Of a stretch of DNA of 64,000 nt, positions 15,000-21,687 are shown piece by piece. Position numbers and translations under genes: made by a program. Location of the stretch: positions 1 through 64,000 of the forward strand of contig NZ_FOFG01000007.1 of the NCBI RefSeq assembly GCF_900110915.1. Direction: 5' to 3'. The notes below the pieces were generated by a model. That model worked only from the letters and a program-made list of their open reading frames with translations. It made no database searches and had not been told where the DNA came from. The DNA comes from Faunimonas pinastri (GTDB lineage Bacteria > Pseudomonadota > Alphaproteobacteria > Rhizobiales > Afifellaceae). The number at the start of each line of letters is the position of its first letter. The first letter of the stretch is position 1.

Positions 15000-15804
15000 G
15001 GGGTTTCCTCTTGAACCAGACGATGCCGAGCGCCTTCCAGCGCGGCACCTGATGCGCGGCCGCGAACGTCTTCGCTTCGCGTTCGGCGTCCTCGCGGGTG
15101 GCGATGATCGTGGTGACCAGGTCGGCGGCCTCGATGTCGCCGCTATATTCGGCGTCGGTCAGCAGCATCTCGGCGGCTCGGATCTGCTCCGCCGAGATCG
15201 GTGCGCAACCGGCCTCGACCAGGACCTGCAGGATTTCGCGCGCGGGCTTGACCCCGCGCCGGGAGATCAGCGCGCCGAGAGAGCCGACGGCAGATGTTTC
15301 GCCGATACGGTATCGTCCCTGCCCAGGCGGGTGGCGCGCGATCTTGACGCCGGCGCGGGCGCAGACTTGCGCAACCGTCAGCGCATCCTCGTCGCCGGCC
15401 GCAACGGCTGCGTAATGCATCTGCGCGGGGGTGACGGCGATGCGATCACGGTTGTGGCCGAGGAAGGCTGAAGCGCGCTCCGCGAGTTCGGCCGCTTCCA
15501 CGAGCATGACCGGGATGCGCGTTATCTCTGGATGGGTGGCGGCGGCGATCGCCGTATGCTGGCCGTCGATAACCTCGAAGCCGGCATCCGTCTTCACCAC
15601 GACGGGCGGCTTGAACCGGCGCCAGTCCCAGCCTCCGACAATCTTGCGGATCAGGCGAACCGAGTTGTCAGAGAGGTCGCGCTGATACGTCTCGTCGACC
15701 AGCAGGTCGAGCGGGCTCAACCATTCGAAGGTCGGCGCCGGCATGTCGACATCGCCAGGGGGGATGTCCGGAAGGGCGAGCGGCTTGATCTGGCGGGTCG
15801 TCAT
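14977..15804 (-). CDS. ParB/Spo0J-like phage protein
   Basis: Protein of 275 residues. The N-terminal 110 residues match the ParB/sulfiredoxin fold: LSPLDLLVDETYQRDLS, then PPVVVKTDAGFEVIDGQHTAIAA. The canonical GERRxRA CTP-binding box is replaced by DGQHTAIAA, as in the phage/plasmid branch of the family, so a partition role is not certain. The C-terminal half is helical and basic at the very end (KRKPRGRKRAA). It overlaps the GapR-like gene by one base. Possible roles are DNA binding in replication or regulation. Confidence 0.75.
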   Translation of the reverse strand: MTTRQIKPLALPDIPPGDVDMPAPTFEWLSPLDLLVDETYQRDLSDNSVRLIRKIVGGWDWRRFKPPVVVKTDAGFEVIDGQHTAIAAATHPEITRIPVMLVEAAELAERASAFLGHNRDRIAVTPAQMHYAAVAAGDEDALTVAQVCARAGVKIARHPPGQGRYRIGETSAVGSLGALISRRGVKPAREILQVLVEAGCAPISAEQIRAAEMLLTDAEYSGDIEAADLVTTIIATREDAEREAKTFAAAHQVPRWKALGIVWFKRKPRGRKRAA

Positions 15805-16070
15805 CAGGCGATCCCCAGCGCGTTCATGTAGAGCTCGAGGATCGATTCCTCCTCGGCCCGCTCCTTCGCGTCCTTCCTGCGGATCGCCACGATCTTCCGG
15901 ACCGCCTTGGCGTCGTAGCCGCGACCCTTAAGCTCGCCGTAGACGTCCTTGATGTCCTCGGCGATGCCCTGCTTCTCTTCCTCGAGGCGCTCGATGCGTT
16001 CGATGAACTGGCGGAGCTCGCCTGCTGCCACGCCGCCGACGTCCGGCGTTTCGTCCTCGTTGGTACTCAC
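15804..16070 (-). CDS. DUF2312 / GapR-like nucleoid protein
   Basis: Protein of 88 residues starting with GTG at 16070. It carries the DUF2312 hallmark pattern [19 protein letters not shown] followed by [28 protein letters not shown]. GapR of Caulobacter is the studied member: it binds overtwisted AT-rich DNA ahead of replication forks and supports chromosome replication. The length and coiled-coil layout agree with GapR. A phage copy could bind its own replicating DNA or displace host GapR. The start overlaps the preceding gene as GTGA. Confidence 0.88.
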   Translation of the reverse strand: MSTNEDETPDVGGVAAGELRQFIERIERLEEEKQGIAEDIKDVYGELKGRGYDAKAVRKIVAIRRKDAKERAEEESILELYMNALGIA

Positions 16071-16636
16071 TTCCGCGCTCCTGATGATGCCGATGATGAA
16101 GGGGAGGGATCGTTGCCGGCGCGCGAGCGGATGGAGGGCAGGACGATCGCGTCGCCGCGCTGGCCGCCGAGGGCGGCGTGGTAGGCCTGCAGCTTCTCGA
16201 TCTGGGTTTCGAGCAGCTCCATCTCTTCGTGGCGTTCCTGCTCGGTGATGATGCCGTCGGCGACGTCGCGAGTGATCTTGGCGATCAGTTCGGCCGAGGC
16301 GCAGGTGACTTCGCTGGACAGCTGGCGCAGGCAGTCCCGGCCCGTGCTCTTGTCGCGGCGCACGACATCGCGCTCGAGCGCGTCGGCGAGGAACTCGGTC
16401 ACGAACGGCCGCGACAGACGCCTCTCGGCTTCTGCCTCCAGCGCCACGATGACGTCGGCCGTCGGGAAGCACTCGGCATGTTCGTCGGCGGGGCTCGCAT
16501 ATTGCTGCAGGCGCTGCCAGCTGACGCGGACGCCCGGCACGCGCGCGGCCGGACGGAAGCCGCCCAGCGCGCGGCAGAGTTCGGCGAAAGCGGCCTTGAG
16601 GGCGCTTTCCTGCCAGGTGAGGCGGGTCTCTGTCAT
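16067..16636 (-). CDS. Phage regulatory protein, CII-like (PF06892 type) candidate
   Basis: Protein of 189 residues. The first 75 residues resemble the CP76/CII-like phage regulator family: a helical bundle with [16 protein letters not shown] as the presumed recognition region and a second helix [18 protein letters not shown]. The rest is a long acidic helix ([20 protein letters not shown]) and a Ser-rich tail. It leads the coupled set of cell-cycle-like genes, so it may control or start that operon's work. Assignment is tentative. Confidence 0.6.
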   Translation of the reverse strand: MTETRLTWQESALKAAFAELCRALGGFRPAARVPGVRVSWQRLQQYASPADEHAECFPTADVIVALEAEAERRLSRPFVTEFLADALERDVVRRDKSTGRDCLRQLSSEVTCASAELIAKITRDVADGIITEQERHEEMELLETQIEKLQAYHAALGGQRGDAIVLPSIRSRAGNDPSPSSSASSGARK

Positions 16637-16667
16637 GCCCGCACCCCTGTGAAATCAGGTGCCGGAA

Positions 16668-16700
16668 CCGGAGGGAGGCGCGTGGACGCTCTCCCTCCGG
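16668..16700. repeat. Inverted repeat in the leftward operon
   Basis: CCGGAGGGA (16668-16676) pairs with TCCCTCCGG (16692-16700) around a 15-base loop. It lies between the gene starting at 16636 (leftward) and the gene starting at 16748 (rightward). It could attenuate leftward transcription or be an operator. There is no T-run on either side. Confidence 0.45.
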
Positions 16701-16747
16701 ACGTCCTACCATCGGAAGTGCAACCTAGCCGATGGAGGAATCGCGAG

Positions 16748-16990
16748 ATGGAACCAGAGAACCCGTACCTGACAGACACGTATCTCGCGATGGATGATGC
16801 GGCGTTTGTCATCCTTGCAGAGGTGATCCGCGTCCTCATTGCCGAGGGTCTGGCCGATGAAGAGGCGGTCAAGCGTCGCCTCCAAAGACTGGCCGATCTG
16901 CTGCAGCATGCAACCGGTGAGGTTGCGCGTGGAACTGTTCTTGGGGTGGCAAGGATGATTGAGGAGAAGGGAAATCCATTTCGGACGTGA
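16748..16990 (+). CDS. Small helical phage protein
   Basis: Acidic protein of 80 residues with ATG at 16748 and GAGGAA seven bases upstream. It reads as two or three amphipathic helices (DDAAFVILAEVIRVLIAEGL and EAVKRRLQRLADLL). No family recognised. It runs against the leftward operon and its last 122 bases overlap the 3' end of the gene at 16869-17228. Protein-like composition and a good binding site favour it as real. Confidence 0.6.
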   Translation: MEPENPYLTDTYLAMDDAAFVILAEVIRVLIAEGLADEEAVKRRLQRLADLLQHATGEVARGTVLGVARMIEEKGNPFRT

Positions 16991-17228
16991 ACCCGTCACC
17001 TGCGTCGGCTTTCATCCCCGCTGCCAGATATTCGAACATGGCCGAGGCGCGCGCCGCGACGTGCGACCCTGGATTGGCCCGCGAGCCGTCCTGTCGGTCG
17101 ACGACGTAGCGGCCCTCGGTTCCGCGCCGGCTTTCGACGGCTTCAAGGCGGGCGAGCCGGCGCGACAGGAGAACGACAGCGCCGGCCAGGAGGGCTGTGG
17201 AGGCGAGCAAGGGAAGGCGACCGTTCAT
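16869..17228 (-). CDS. Small membrane protein of the leftward early operon
   Basis: Protein of 119 residues with an N-terminal membrane anchor (MNGRLPLLASTALLAGAVVL) followed by Arg/Glu-rich sequence. Start ATG at 17228 overlaps the stop of the preceding small gene. The last 40 residues are antisense to the gene at 16748-16990 and look less protein-like, so the real end could reflect a mutated stop. Function unknown. Confidence 0.5.
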   Translation of the reverse strand: MNGRLPLLASTALLAGAVVLLSRRLARLEAVESRRGTEGRYVVDRQDGSRANPGSHVAARASAMFEYLAAGMKADAGDGFTSEMDFPSPQSSLPPQEQFHAQPHRLHAAADRPVFGGDA

Positions 17229-17392
17229 GACGTGAACCCTGCGAACATGCGCGCGATCTCGCGCTCTTCTTCTTCGGTGGGGAGCGGGAAGCCTTCGGCG
17301 ACGTGCCAGCAGGCATTGTCGTTGCCGGCCAGGTGATGCGATGCCACTCGCCGGCGCAGCTGCTGGGTGATCCAGCGCAGGACCCGCCTCAT
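17225..17392 (-). CDS. Very small phage protein (55 residues)
   Basis: Short gene of 55 codons, MRRVLRWITQQLRRR at the N-terminus and an acidic EEEEREIARMF near the end. Its ATG overlaps the stop of the gene upstream and its stop overlaps the start of the gene downstream, both as ATGA. This double coupling is the main evidence that it is translated. Function unknown. Confidence 0.55.
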   Translation of the reverse strand: MRRVLRWITQQLRRRVASHHLAGNDNACWHVAEGFPLPTEEEEREIARMFAGFTS

Positions 17393-17583
17393 GCGCCGGT
17401 TCCTCCGTCGTGCTGGAAGACTGCTTCACGTGGCGGCGGGGGAGTGGCAAGCCTTCCGCCAAGCGGAAGCGGCTGAGAGTGGGAAGCGACCAAAAACTGC
17501 AGCGCACTATGCAGAAGCAGCAGGATCGCGAGCTGCAGGGCAACGCTAATGCCGATGAGCGCGATCAGAATCGAATTGCTCAT
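17389..17583 (-). CDS. Small membrane protein
   Basis: Protein of 64 residues with one strong membrane helix (ILIALIGISVALQLAILLLL) and a Pro-rich cytoplasmic or periplasmic tail. ATG at 17583 has GGGAGG nine bases upstream and overlaps the stop of the gene upstream. It is the third gene after cro in the leftward early operon. By position it could work in exclusion or cell-envelope control; unproven. Confidence 0.6.
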   Translation of the reverse strand: MSNSILIALIGISVALQLAILLLLHSALQFLVASHSQPLPLGGRLATPPPPREAVFQHDGGTGA

Positions 17584-17825
17584 GCGCACTTACCTCCCTT
17601 GTCGGTACCGACTTGCTGACGAGGTGACGGGGTGATCGCGGGCGTGCTGGATGGCAGGCAGGACAGACCCCCATTTGAGGAGATCGGCCGTTGAACGATC
17701 CCAGTTTCCAGCAGCATGCCGGCCACCCGGGTCCGCTCGATCTCAGCGACGGCGCTGTTGATGCCGGTGTCCAGGACCATGAAGGCGCGTCGCATGGCCG
17801 GGCGGGAGAGGAGCGCGGCGGTCAT
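17580..17825 (-). CDS. Hypothetical early phage protein
   Basis: Protein of 81 residues, helical in its first half (RPAMRRAFMVLDTGINSAVA) and Pro/Ser-rich in the second. Overlaps cro and the next gene by four bases each. No motif recognised. Confidence 0.55.
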   Translation of the reverse strand: MTAALLSRPAMRRAFMVLDTGINSAVAEIERTRVAGMLLETGIVQRPISSNGGLSCLPSSTPAITPSPRQQVGTDKGGKCA

Positions 17826-18049
17826 GGATGCGCGCTCGTCCTGAGGGCAGGCTCGGATGGCTTCTCCGAATACCAGTCAGCGGCCTGCACCTGGCCGTCC
17901 GTCAGGTCGGCAACTCGGTTGATGATTTCTGGCCGAGGGAAACGGTCGCCGCTGATGTAGCGGTGAACGGTTTGCCGCCTCACCCCGAGTTCAAGCGAAA
18001 AGTGCTCAACGCTTTTTCCGCTTTGCTGAAGCCACTGATCTAAGGTCAT
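17822..18049 (-). CDS. Cro-like helix-turn-helix regulator
   Basis: Protein of 75 residues. Residues 10-45 form a helix-turn-helix (HFSLELGVRRQTVHRYISGD), the size and place of a Cro-type repressor. It is divergent from the CI-like repressor across a 95-base region with three operators. A TTGACT at 18084-18079 on the minus strand, followed at once by operator 1, would start transcription very near the ATG. It heads the leftward early operon. Confidence 0.82.
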   Translation of the reverse strand: MTLDQWLQQSGKSVEHFSLELGVRRQTVHRYISGDRFPRPEIINRVADLTDGQVQAADWYSEKPSEPALRTSAHP

Positions 18050-18059
18050 GCCGAATGAT

Positions 18060-18138
18060 TGTCACCAATACGGTACCAAGTCAATCGAGAATGTTACCAA
18101 ACTGGCGTCTGTCGCCGAAACGGTTACAAGGCGATAAT
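18060..18138. promoter_or_regulatory. Three 8-3-8 operators and divergent cro/cI promoters
   Basis: Three 19-base sites with the form TGTTACCR-N3-YGGTNACA: 18060-18078 (TGTCACCA ATA CGGTACCA), 18092-18110 (TGTTACCA AAC TGGCGTCT, good only in the left half) and 18110-18128 (TGTCGCCG AAA CGGTTACA). Site 1 covers the spacer and -10 of the leftward TTGACT promoter. A GATAAT at 18133-18138 could be the -10 of a rightward cI promoter that begins near the cI ATG at 18145, with site 3 over its upstream part. The same site occurs twice at 19712-19764. Confidence 0.75.
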
Positions 18139-18144
18139 GTCGAG

Positions 18145-18819
18145 ATGGCAAGCGCACTGAAAAAGGCACGTGAGGGCAAAGACATGTCCCTGCAGGCGTT
18201 GGCTGATGCGGTCGGAACGACCCGTCAGCAGCTTTCGCGTCTGGAGAACGGCCACCGGAAACTGAGCAAGGAGTGGGCGGAGCGCCTGGCGCCCCCGTTG
18301 GGAGTTCGCGCGCAGGACCTCATGTTCGAACTTGATGAGCGCAGTACGGTAGAGCCCGGCCCTGAGATCGACCTCTCGCCCCAACCCGTCATCGGTGAAG
18401 TCGCCGCGGGCCTGTGGCTGGAAACGGAAGCGGAGATTGACGAGCCGCTAGACTGGCTTCCCTTCAATCCAGCACCGCATCTGCCTAAAGGGGCTTCCTT
18501 CATTCTGCGCGTGCGGGGAAACTCAGTCGACAAGATAGCGCCCGACGGAGCCTTCATCGTCTGCCTGAGCCTTGCGCAGACCGGGATTGCAATAAAGGGC
18601 GGGGATTTGGTCGTCGTGGAGCGGCGCCGCATGCAGGAGGGGTTGCGGGAGGTGACCGTGAAGCGAGTTCACGAGATCCCGGGCGGCTTCGAGCTCGTGC
18701 CGGAATCGACTGACCCGCGATGGAAACCGACCCGGTTCGAGTGGGGCAAGGAGCACGAACTCGAGGGGATTGAAATCCATCTTCTGGCGAGAGTCGAACT
18801 GGTTGTTATGAAGCCTTAA
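18145..18819 (+). CDS. CI-like phage repressor with S24 (LexA-type) peptidase domain
   Basis: Lysogeny repressor of 224 residues. The N-terminal helix-turn-helix (SLQALADAVGTTRQQLSRLE) covers about residues 14-60. A possible Ala-Gly cleavage site lies in EVAAGLW. The C-terminal S24 domain keeps the nucleophilic Ser in RVRGNSVDKIAPDG and the general-base Lys in EVTVKRV. RecA-stimulated self-cleavage is therefore expected, making the prophage SOS-inducible. I choose ATG at 18145 because longer frames would translate the operators; the transcript may be leaderless, as for lambda cI made in the lysogen. Confidence 0.88.
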   Translation: MASALKKAREGKDMSLQALADAVGTTRQQLSRLENGHRKLSKEWAERLAPPLGVRAQDLMFELDERSTVEPGPEIDLSPQPVIGEVAAGLWLETEAEIDEPLDWLPFNPAPHLPKGASFILRVRGNSVDKIAPDGAFIVCLSLAQTGIAIKGGDLVVVERRRMQEGLREVTVKRVHEIPGGFELVPESTDPRWKPTRFEWGKEHELEGIEIHLLARVELVVMKP

Positions 18820-18837
18820 AAGGTGATTGGGGGGACA

Positions 18838-19353
18838 ATGAAGCGGTGTCTTGGGTTCGCGTTGGTCGCCATGCTCTGGTCTGATCCTTCTTTTGCTTGG
18901 AAGGTGGACACGAGTTCGGACCCTCTCACTGACACTGAGATCGCCACGGCACTGCAGTTGGAGCCTGAAGCGGACTTTGCGATCGCGACGAAGTGCTGGA
19001 AAGGGCAGCCTGAGCGGACGCTCCTGTTCCTGATCACCGGCCAGAACTATGACGAGAGCGCGTCTTATCGGAATAGCCTGGATGGTCAGTTTCGAGTGGA
19101 TAAGGAGCCGGTTCAGGAAGTTTCGTTTAGCCCGGAAGATCGCGGGGGTATGCTTGTGCTGCGGCTGTCCGATGAGGGCAGCGCGGTGTCCAAGACGCTA
19201 AGCGATATGGAGCGCGCCAGAACTCGGATCATTTTCGCGGTTGGCGGAACCATCCATGTCTTCCCCGCGGGGGACTCCCGCAAGGCGCTGGGAAAGTTCA
19301 ATTCCGTATGTAATTCGGGGCTGGGCGCGGAGGCGGGTAGTTCCGCCGACTAG
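18838..19353 (+). CDS. Secreted cargo protein downstream of cI, VasI-like
   Basis: Protein of 171 residues with a signal peptide (MKRCLGFALVAMLWSDPSFA). The mature part has two Cys (ATKCWKG near 48, FNSVCNS near 162). The general order, a Cys near the start, beta-rich middle and ending ALxxxxxxC, resembles VasI-type (PF11319) periplasmic proteins, but the match is weak. It starts 19 bases after cI behind GGGGGG, so it is probably made with the repressor in the lysogen, in the place where lambda keeps rex. Likely a lysogenic conversion gene acting in the periplasm. Confidence 0.6.
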   Translation: MKRCLGFALVAMLWSDPSFAWKVDTSSDPLTDTEIATALQLEPEADFAIATKCWKGQPERTLLFLITGQNYDESASYRNSLDGQFRVDKEPVQEVSFSPEDRGGMLVLRLSDEGSAVSKTLSDMERARTRIIFAVGGTIHVFPAGDSRKALGKFNSVCNSGLGAEAGSSAD

Positions 19354-19358
19354 GCTCG

Positions 19359-19622
19359 TCACCGCGCGGTTCCCCAAACGGCCCAGAGGCTGACGTTTTT
19401 CCCGATGCTGCCTTTGCCCCGGCAATGGCTGCAGACTAGGCGCGTCTCGAACTCCCCTACATCGAGTTGCTCGTTGGCCGTCTGCTCGAGTCGTGGCTCG
19501 AATTTCACTGTCGAGCCGCAGTCCGCGCATTGGATCAGCAGCCAGGAGGTCTGCGCCACGGGTCGGAGGGGCCGCAGGTAATCTGAAATGTAATCTCGGG
19601 AAAGTTCGCCTCGCTGCCCCAT
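19359..19622 (-). CDS. Zinc-ribbon protein
   Basis: Protein of 87 residues with CADC (near 32) and CSHC (near 64), a clear zinc ribbon. It runs convergently to the secreted protein gene, five bases from its stop, and has AAGGA 11 bases before its ATG. Monocistronic on the minus strand between the repressor unit and the rightward promoter. Function unknown. Confidence 0.6.
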   Translation of the reverse strand: MGQRGELSRDYISDYLRPLRPVAQTSWLLIQCADCGSTVKFEPRLEQTANEQLDVGEFETRLVCSHCRGKGSIGKNVSLWAVWGTAR

Positions 19623-19676
19623 GCATCCATCGTTCCTTGTTTGTTCCTACAAATCTCAGACCTTCATTCGTTTGTC

Positions 19677-19765
19677 GAATCGATTCCTGCGAAGGCTTGC
19701 TGATTTCTTAATGGTGCCAATTCGGTTACATGCTGCTTGACACCGTGTTACCAACATGGTGACAT
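19677..19765 (+). promoter_or_regulatory. Rightward early promoter with two operators and two GANTC sites
   Basis: Two 8-3-8 sites match those of the cro/cI region: 19712-19730 (TGGTGCCA ATT CGGTTACA) and 19746-19764 (TGTTACCA ACA TGGTGACA). TTGACA at 19737-19742 is a perfect -35 box; a 17-base spacer leads to TGACAT, so the second site lies exactly between and over the boxes and would block RNA polymerase. Upstream, GAATC and GATTC (19677-19686) are adjacent GANTC motifs, the target of CcrM methylation sensed by GcrA. Confidence 0.75.
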
Positions 19766-19795
19766 AAGAGCCGTCATCAACGACGGAGCGAGTTC

Positions 19796-20014
19796 ATGGC
19801 CCTTGTCGATCTGCCTGCCGGCGCCGAGCCGCTGCGCTATCCCGCCTCTTCCATGCCGTTCAGCGCCGCGCGTTCGCCGCGCCTGGCTGAACTGAAGGAA
19901 ACGACGGCTCTCGCATTGCGCGAGGCACTGAGCGGGATCGTGATCGCCGCCCTGATGATCACCCTTGTCGCCTGGAGCGGCGTGCTCTCGCCCTCCCTGC
20001 ACAGCCTCTTCTGA
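19796..20014 (+). CDS. Small membrane protein, first gene of the rightward operon
   Basis: Protein of 72 residues with one membrane helix near the C-terminus (GIVIAALMITLVAWSGVL). It starts 31 bases after the likely transcription start. A strong hairpin at 20055-20097 separates it from the next gene. First genes of such operons often act on the host early; function unknown. Confidence 0.55.
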   Translation: MALVDLPAGAEPLRYPASSMPFSAARSPRLAELKETTALALREALSGIVIAALMITLVAWSGVLSPSLHSLF

Positions 20015-20054
20015 CCATCCCGTTTCGGGCTGCCACGCCTCCGGTGGCCCGATC

Positions 20055-20097
20055 GCGGCGGGATGGCTCCCCCAATCCTCCCTAGCCATCCCGCCGC
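20055..20097 (+). terminator. Large hairpin within the rightward early operon
   Basis: GCGGCGGGATGGCT (20055-20068) pairs perfectly with AGCCATCCCGCCGC (20084-20097): 14 base pairs and a 15-base loop. No T-run follows. It sits between the first small gene and the rest of the operon. It may be a pause, an attenuator overcome by antitermination, or an RNA stabiliser. Confidence 0.5.
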
Positions 20098-20124
20098 ATG
20101 CCTCTTTGATCCAAGGATCCAGTC

Positions 20125-20928
20125 ATGCCTCCGAGAACAAACAGCAAGCGATCCCGCGAACCCTCGCGCTTCGCCAACAGCGTCTTCGCCTGCAAGGATT
20201 GCGGCCGCGAAATCGACATGAGCAGCACCCAGGCCGACGCGGTGCCGAACTGCCCGACCTGCGGCGAGCCGATGACGCTGGAAAGCTCCGCGCCGGTTAT
20301 CGTCCATCCCGCCAGCAGCGGCAGGACCGAGATTGGCTTCGCGACGAACATCCACGCCAAGCCGACCGAGTGGGAACGGGTGCCCCGGCAGTTCCGCCGC
20401 GAGATCGCAGTCTGGATTGAGCGCGGTTACCGGCCGAGCGCCTTCATCGAGAGCATTCTCAAGAACGATCTGGCTTCCCACTGCTACTTCGCCGACGGCG
20501 AGACCACCGCGACGGGCCCGATCCTGCGCTTCATGCACCACAACGCGCCGCCGGAGTGCTTCGGCTCGGCTGCGGCATGCGAGGCCTGGAACAAGAACGG
20601 CGGCCTGGAAGGCCTGAAGGCGGCGAGCGAAGACCTGCAGTTCAGCACGACCTCGGAAGGGTTGCCTGCCGAATGGGACATGGTCCCTGCGCGATACCGG
20701 ACTGAACTCGACCGCTGGTTCACGCATGGCGCTCGCCCGGAAGCTTTCATGTCGGCCGTGCTGCGAAACGACTTCGCCGGTGCCGTTGGTCGCTCCGATG
20801 ACGGTGGCCGGTCGCTGAAGGCGATCCTTTCGTTCCTGACCTTCAACGCGCCGAACGGCTGCTACGGCTCGGAAGAGGCGTTCGCCGGATGGCTGGCGCA
20901 GGGCGGACTGGCGGGGAGGGCGGCTTGA
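20125..20928 (+). CDS. Phage protein with zinc ribbon and two tandem copies of an uncharacterised domain
   Basis: Protein of 267 residues. Residues 22-50 are a zinc ribbon (CKDCGRE and CPTCGEP). Two copies of an 85-residue domain follow, at about 80-164 and 181-264. Shared landmarks are P-x-EW-x-VP, R-x-E, RPxAF, L(K/R)NDxA, ILxFxxxNAP, C(F/Y)GSxxA and W..GGL. Single-copy versions are frequent in phages of this group as proteins of unknown function. The next gene starts inside its stop (TGATG). Confidence 0.75.
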   Translation: MPPRTNSKRSREPSRFANSVFACKDCGREIDMSSTQADAVPNCPTCGEPMTLESSAPVIVHPASSGRTEIGFATNIHAKPTEWERVPRQFRREIAVWIERGYRPSAFIESILKNDLASHCYFADGETTATGPILRFMHHNAPPECFGSAAACEAWNKNGGLEGLKAASEDLQFSTTSEGLPAEWDMVPARYRTELDRWFTHGARPEAFMSAVLRNDFAGAVGRSDDGGRSLKAILSFLTFNAPNGCYGSEEAFAGWLAQGGLAGRAA

Positions 20929-21680
20929 TGCAGGTCGCTCAACCCGTCCTCGCCGTCCTCGGCCGCGCCGAGTTCGCCGGCAACCTCCTGAAGCTGCCGG
21001 GCGAGTTGGACCGGAAGCTTTACACCCAGGTCGACAAGGTCCTCGTGGCCGCCGGCGGCAAATGGAGCCGGAAGGCGGCGGCGCACCTGTTCGCCGGCGA
21101 TGCCCGCGCGGCGCTAGAGCCGATCTTCGCCACCGGCAAGGTCATCAACGAGAAGCAGGAGCTCGGGGCGTTCTTCTCGCCACCGGCCGTTGCTGATCGC
21201 GTGATCGCCCTGGCGGAGCTGGAGCGGGGCATGCAGGTCCTGGAGCCGAGCGCCGGCCATGGCGCGCTGGCAGCCCGTGCGCTGCTGGCGGGATGCGAGG
21301 TCGATTGCATCGAGGTCAACGATCGACACGTCAGCATGCTCTGCTCCACCGCCTACCGGAACGTCGTCTTTGCCGACTTCCTCAAGCTCGAGCCGCAGCA
21401 GATCTACGATCGCGTGCTGATGAACCCGCCCTTCGGCCGCCAGGCCGATATCCGGCACGTTCTCCACGCGGCGAAGTTCCTGCGCGCCGGCGGCCGCCTC
21501 GTCGCGGTGATGTCCGCCGGTGTGCGCTATCGCGTGAACCGGCTCTCCACCGAGTTCCGGGCCTTCGTGGAAAGCCGCGACGGCGAGTTCGAAGACTTGC
21601 CGTCGGACAGTTTCCGCGCCTCCGGCACCAGCGTCAGCACCTGTCTCGTCCGCTTCGACAGCGACGAAATTCCCTTTTGA
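20928..21680 (+). CDS. Orphan DNA adenine methyltransferase
   Basis: Protein of 250 residues. VLEPSAGHGALAARAL is AdoMet-binding motif I and VLMNPPFGRQ is the NPPF catalytic motif, typical of gamma-type N6-adenine methylases. The N-terminal segment KVINEKQELGAFFSPPAVAD fits the pre-motif region of such enzymes. No restriction gene is nearby. ATG at 20928 overlaps the previous stop by one base. Probably protects phage DNA from host restriction or changes promoter methylation; the target site is unknown. Confidence 0.85.
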   Translation: MQVAQPVLAVLGRAEFAGNLLKLPGELDRKLYTQVDKVLVAAGGKWSRKAAAHLFAGDARAALEPIFATGKVINEKQELGAFFSPPAVADRVIALAELERGMQVLEPSAGHGALAARALLAGCEVDCIEVNDRHVSMLCSTAYRNVVFADFLKLEPQQIYDRVLMNPPFGRQADIRHVLHAAKFLRAGGRLVAVMSAGVRYRVNRLSTEFRAFVESRDGEFEDLPSDSFRASGTSVSTCLVRFDSDEIPF

Positions 21681-21687
21681 GGTTCCC

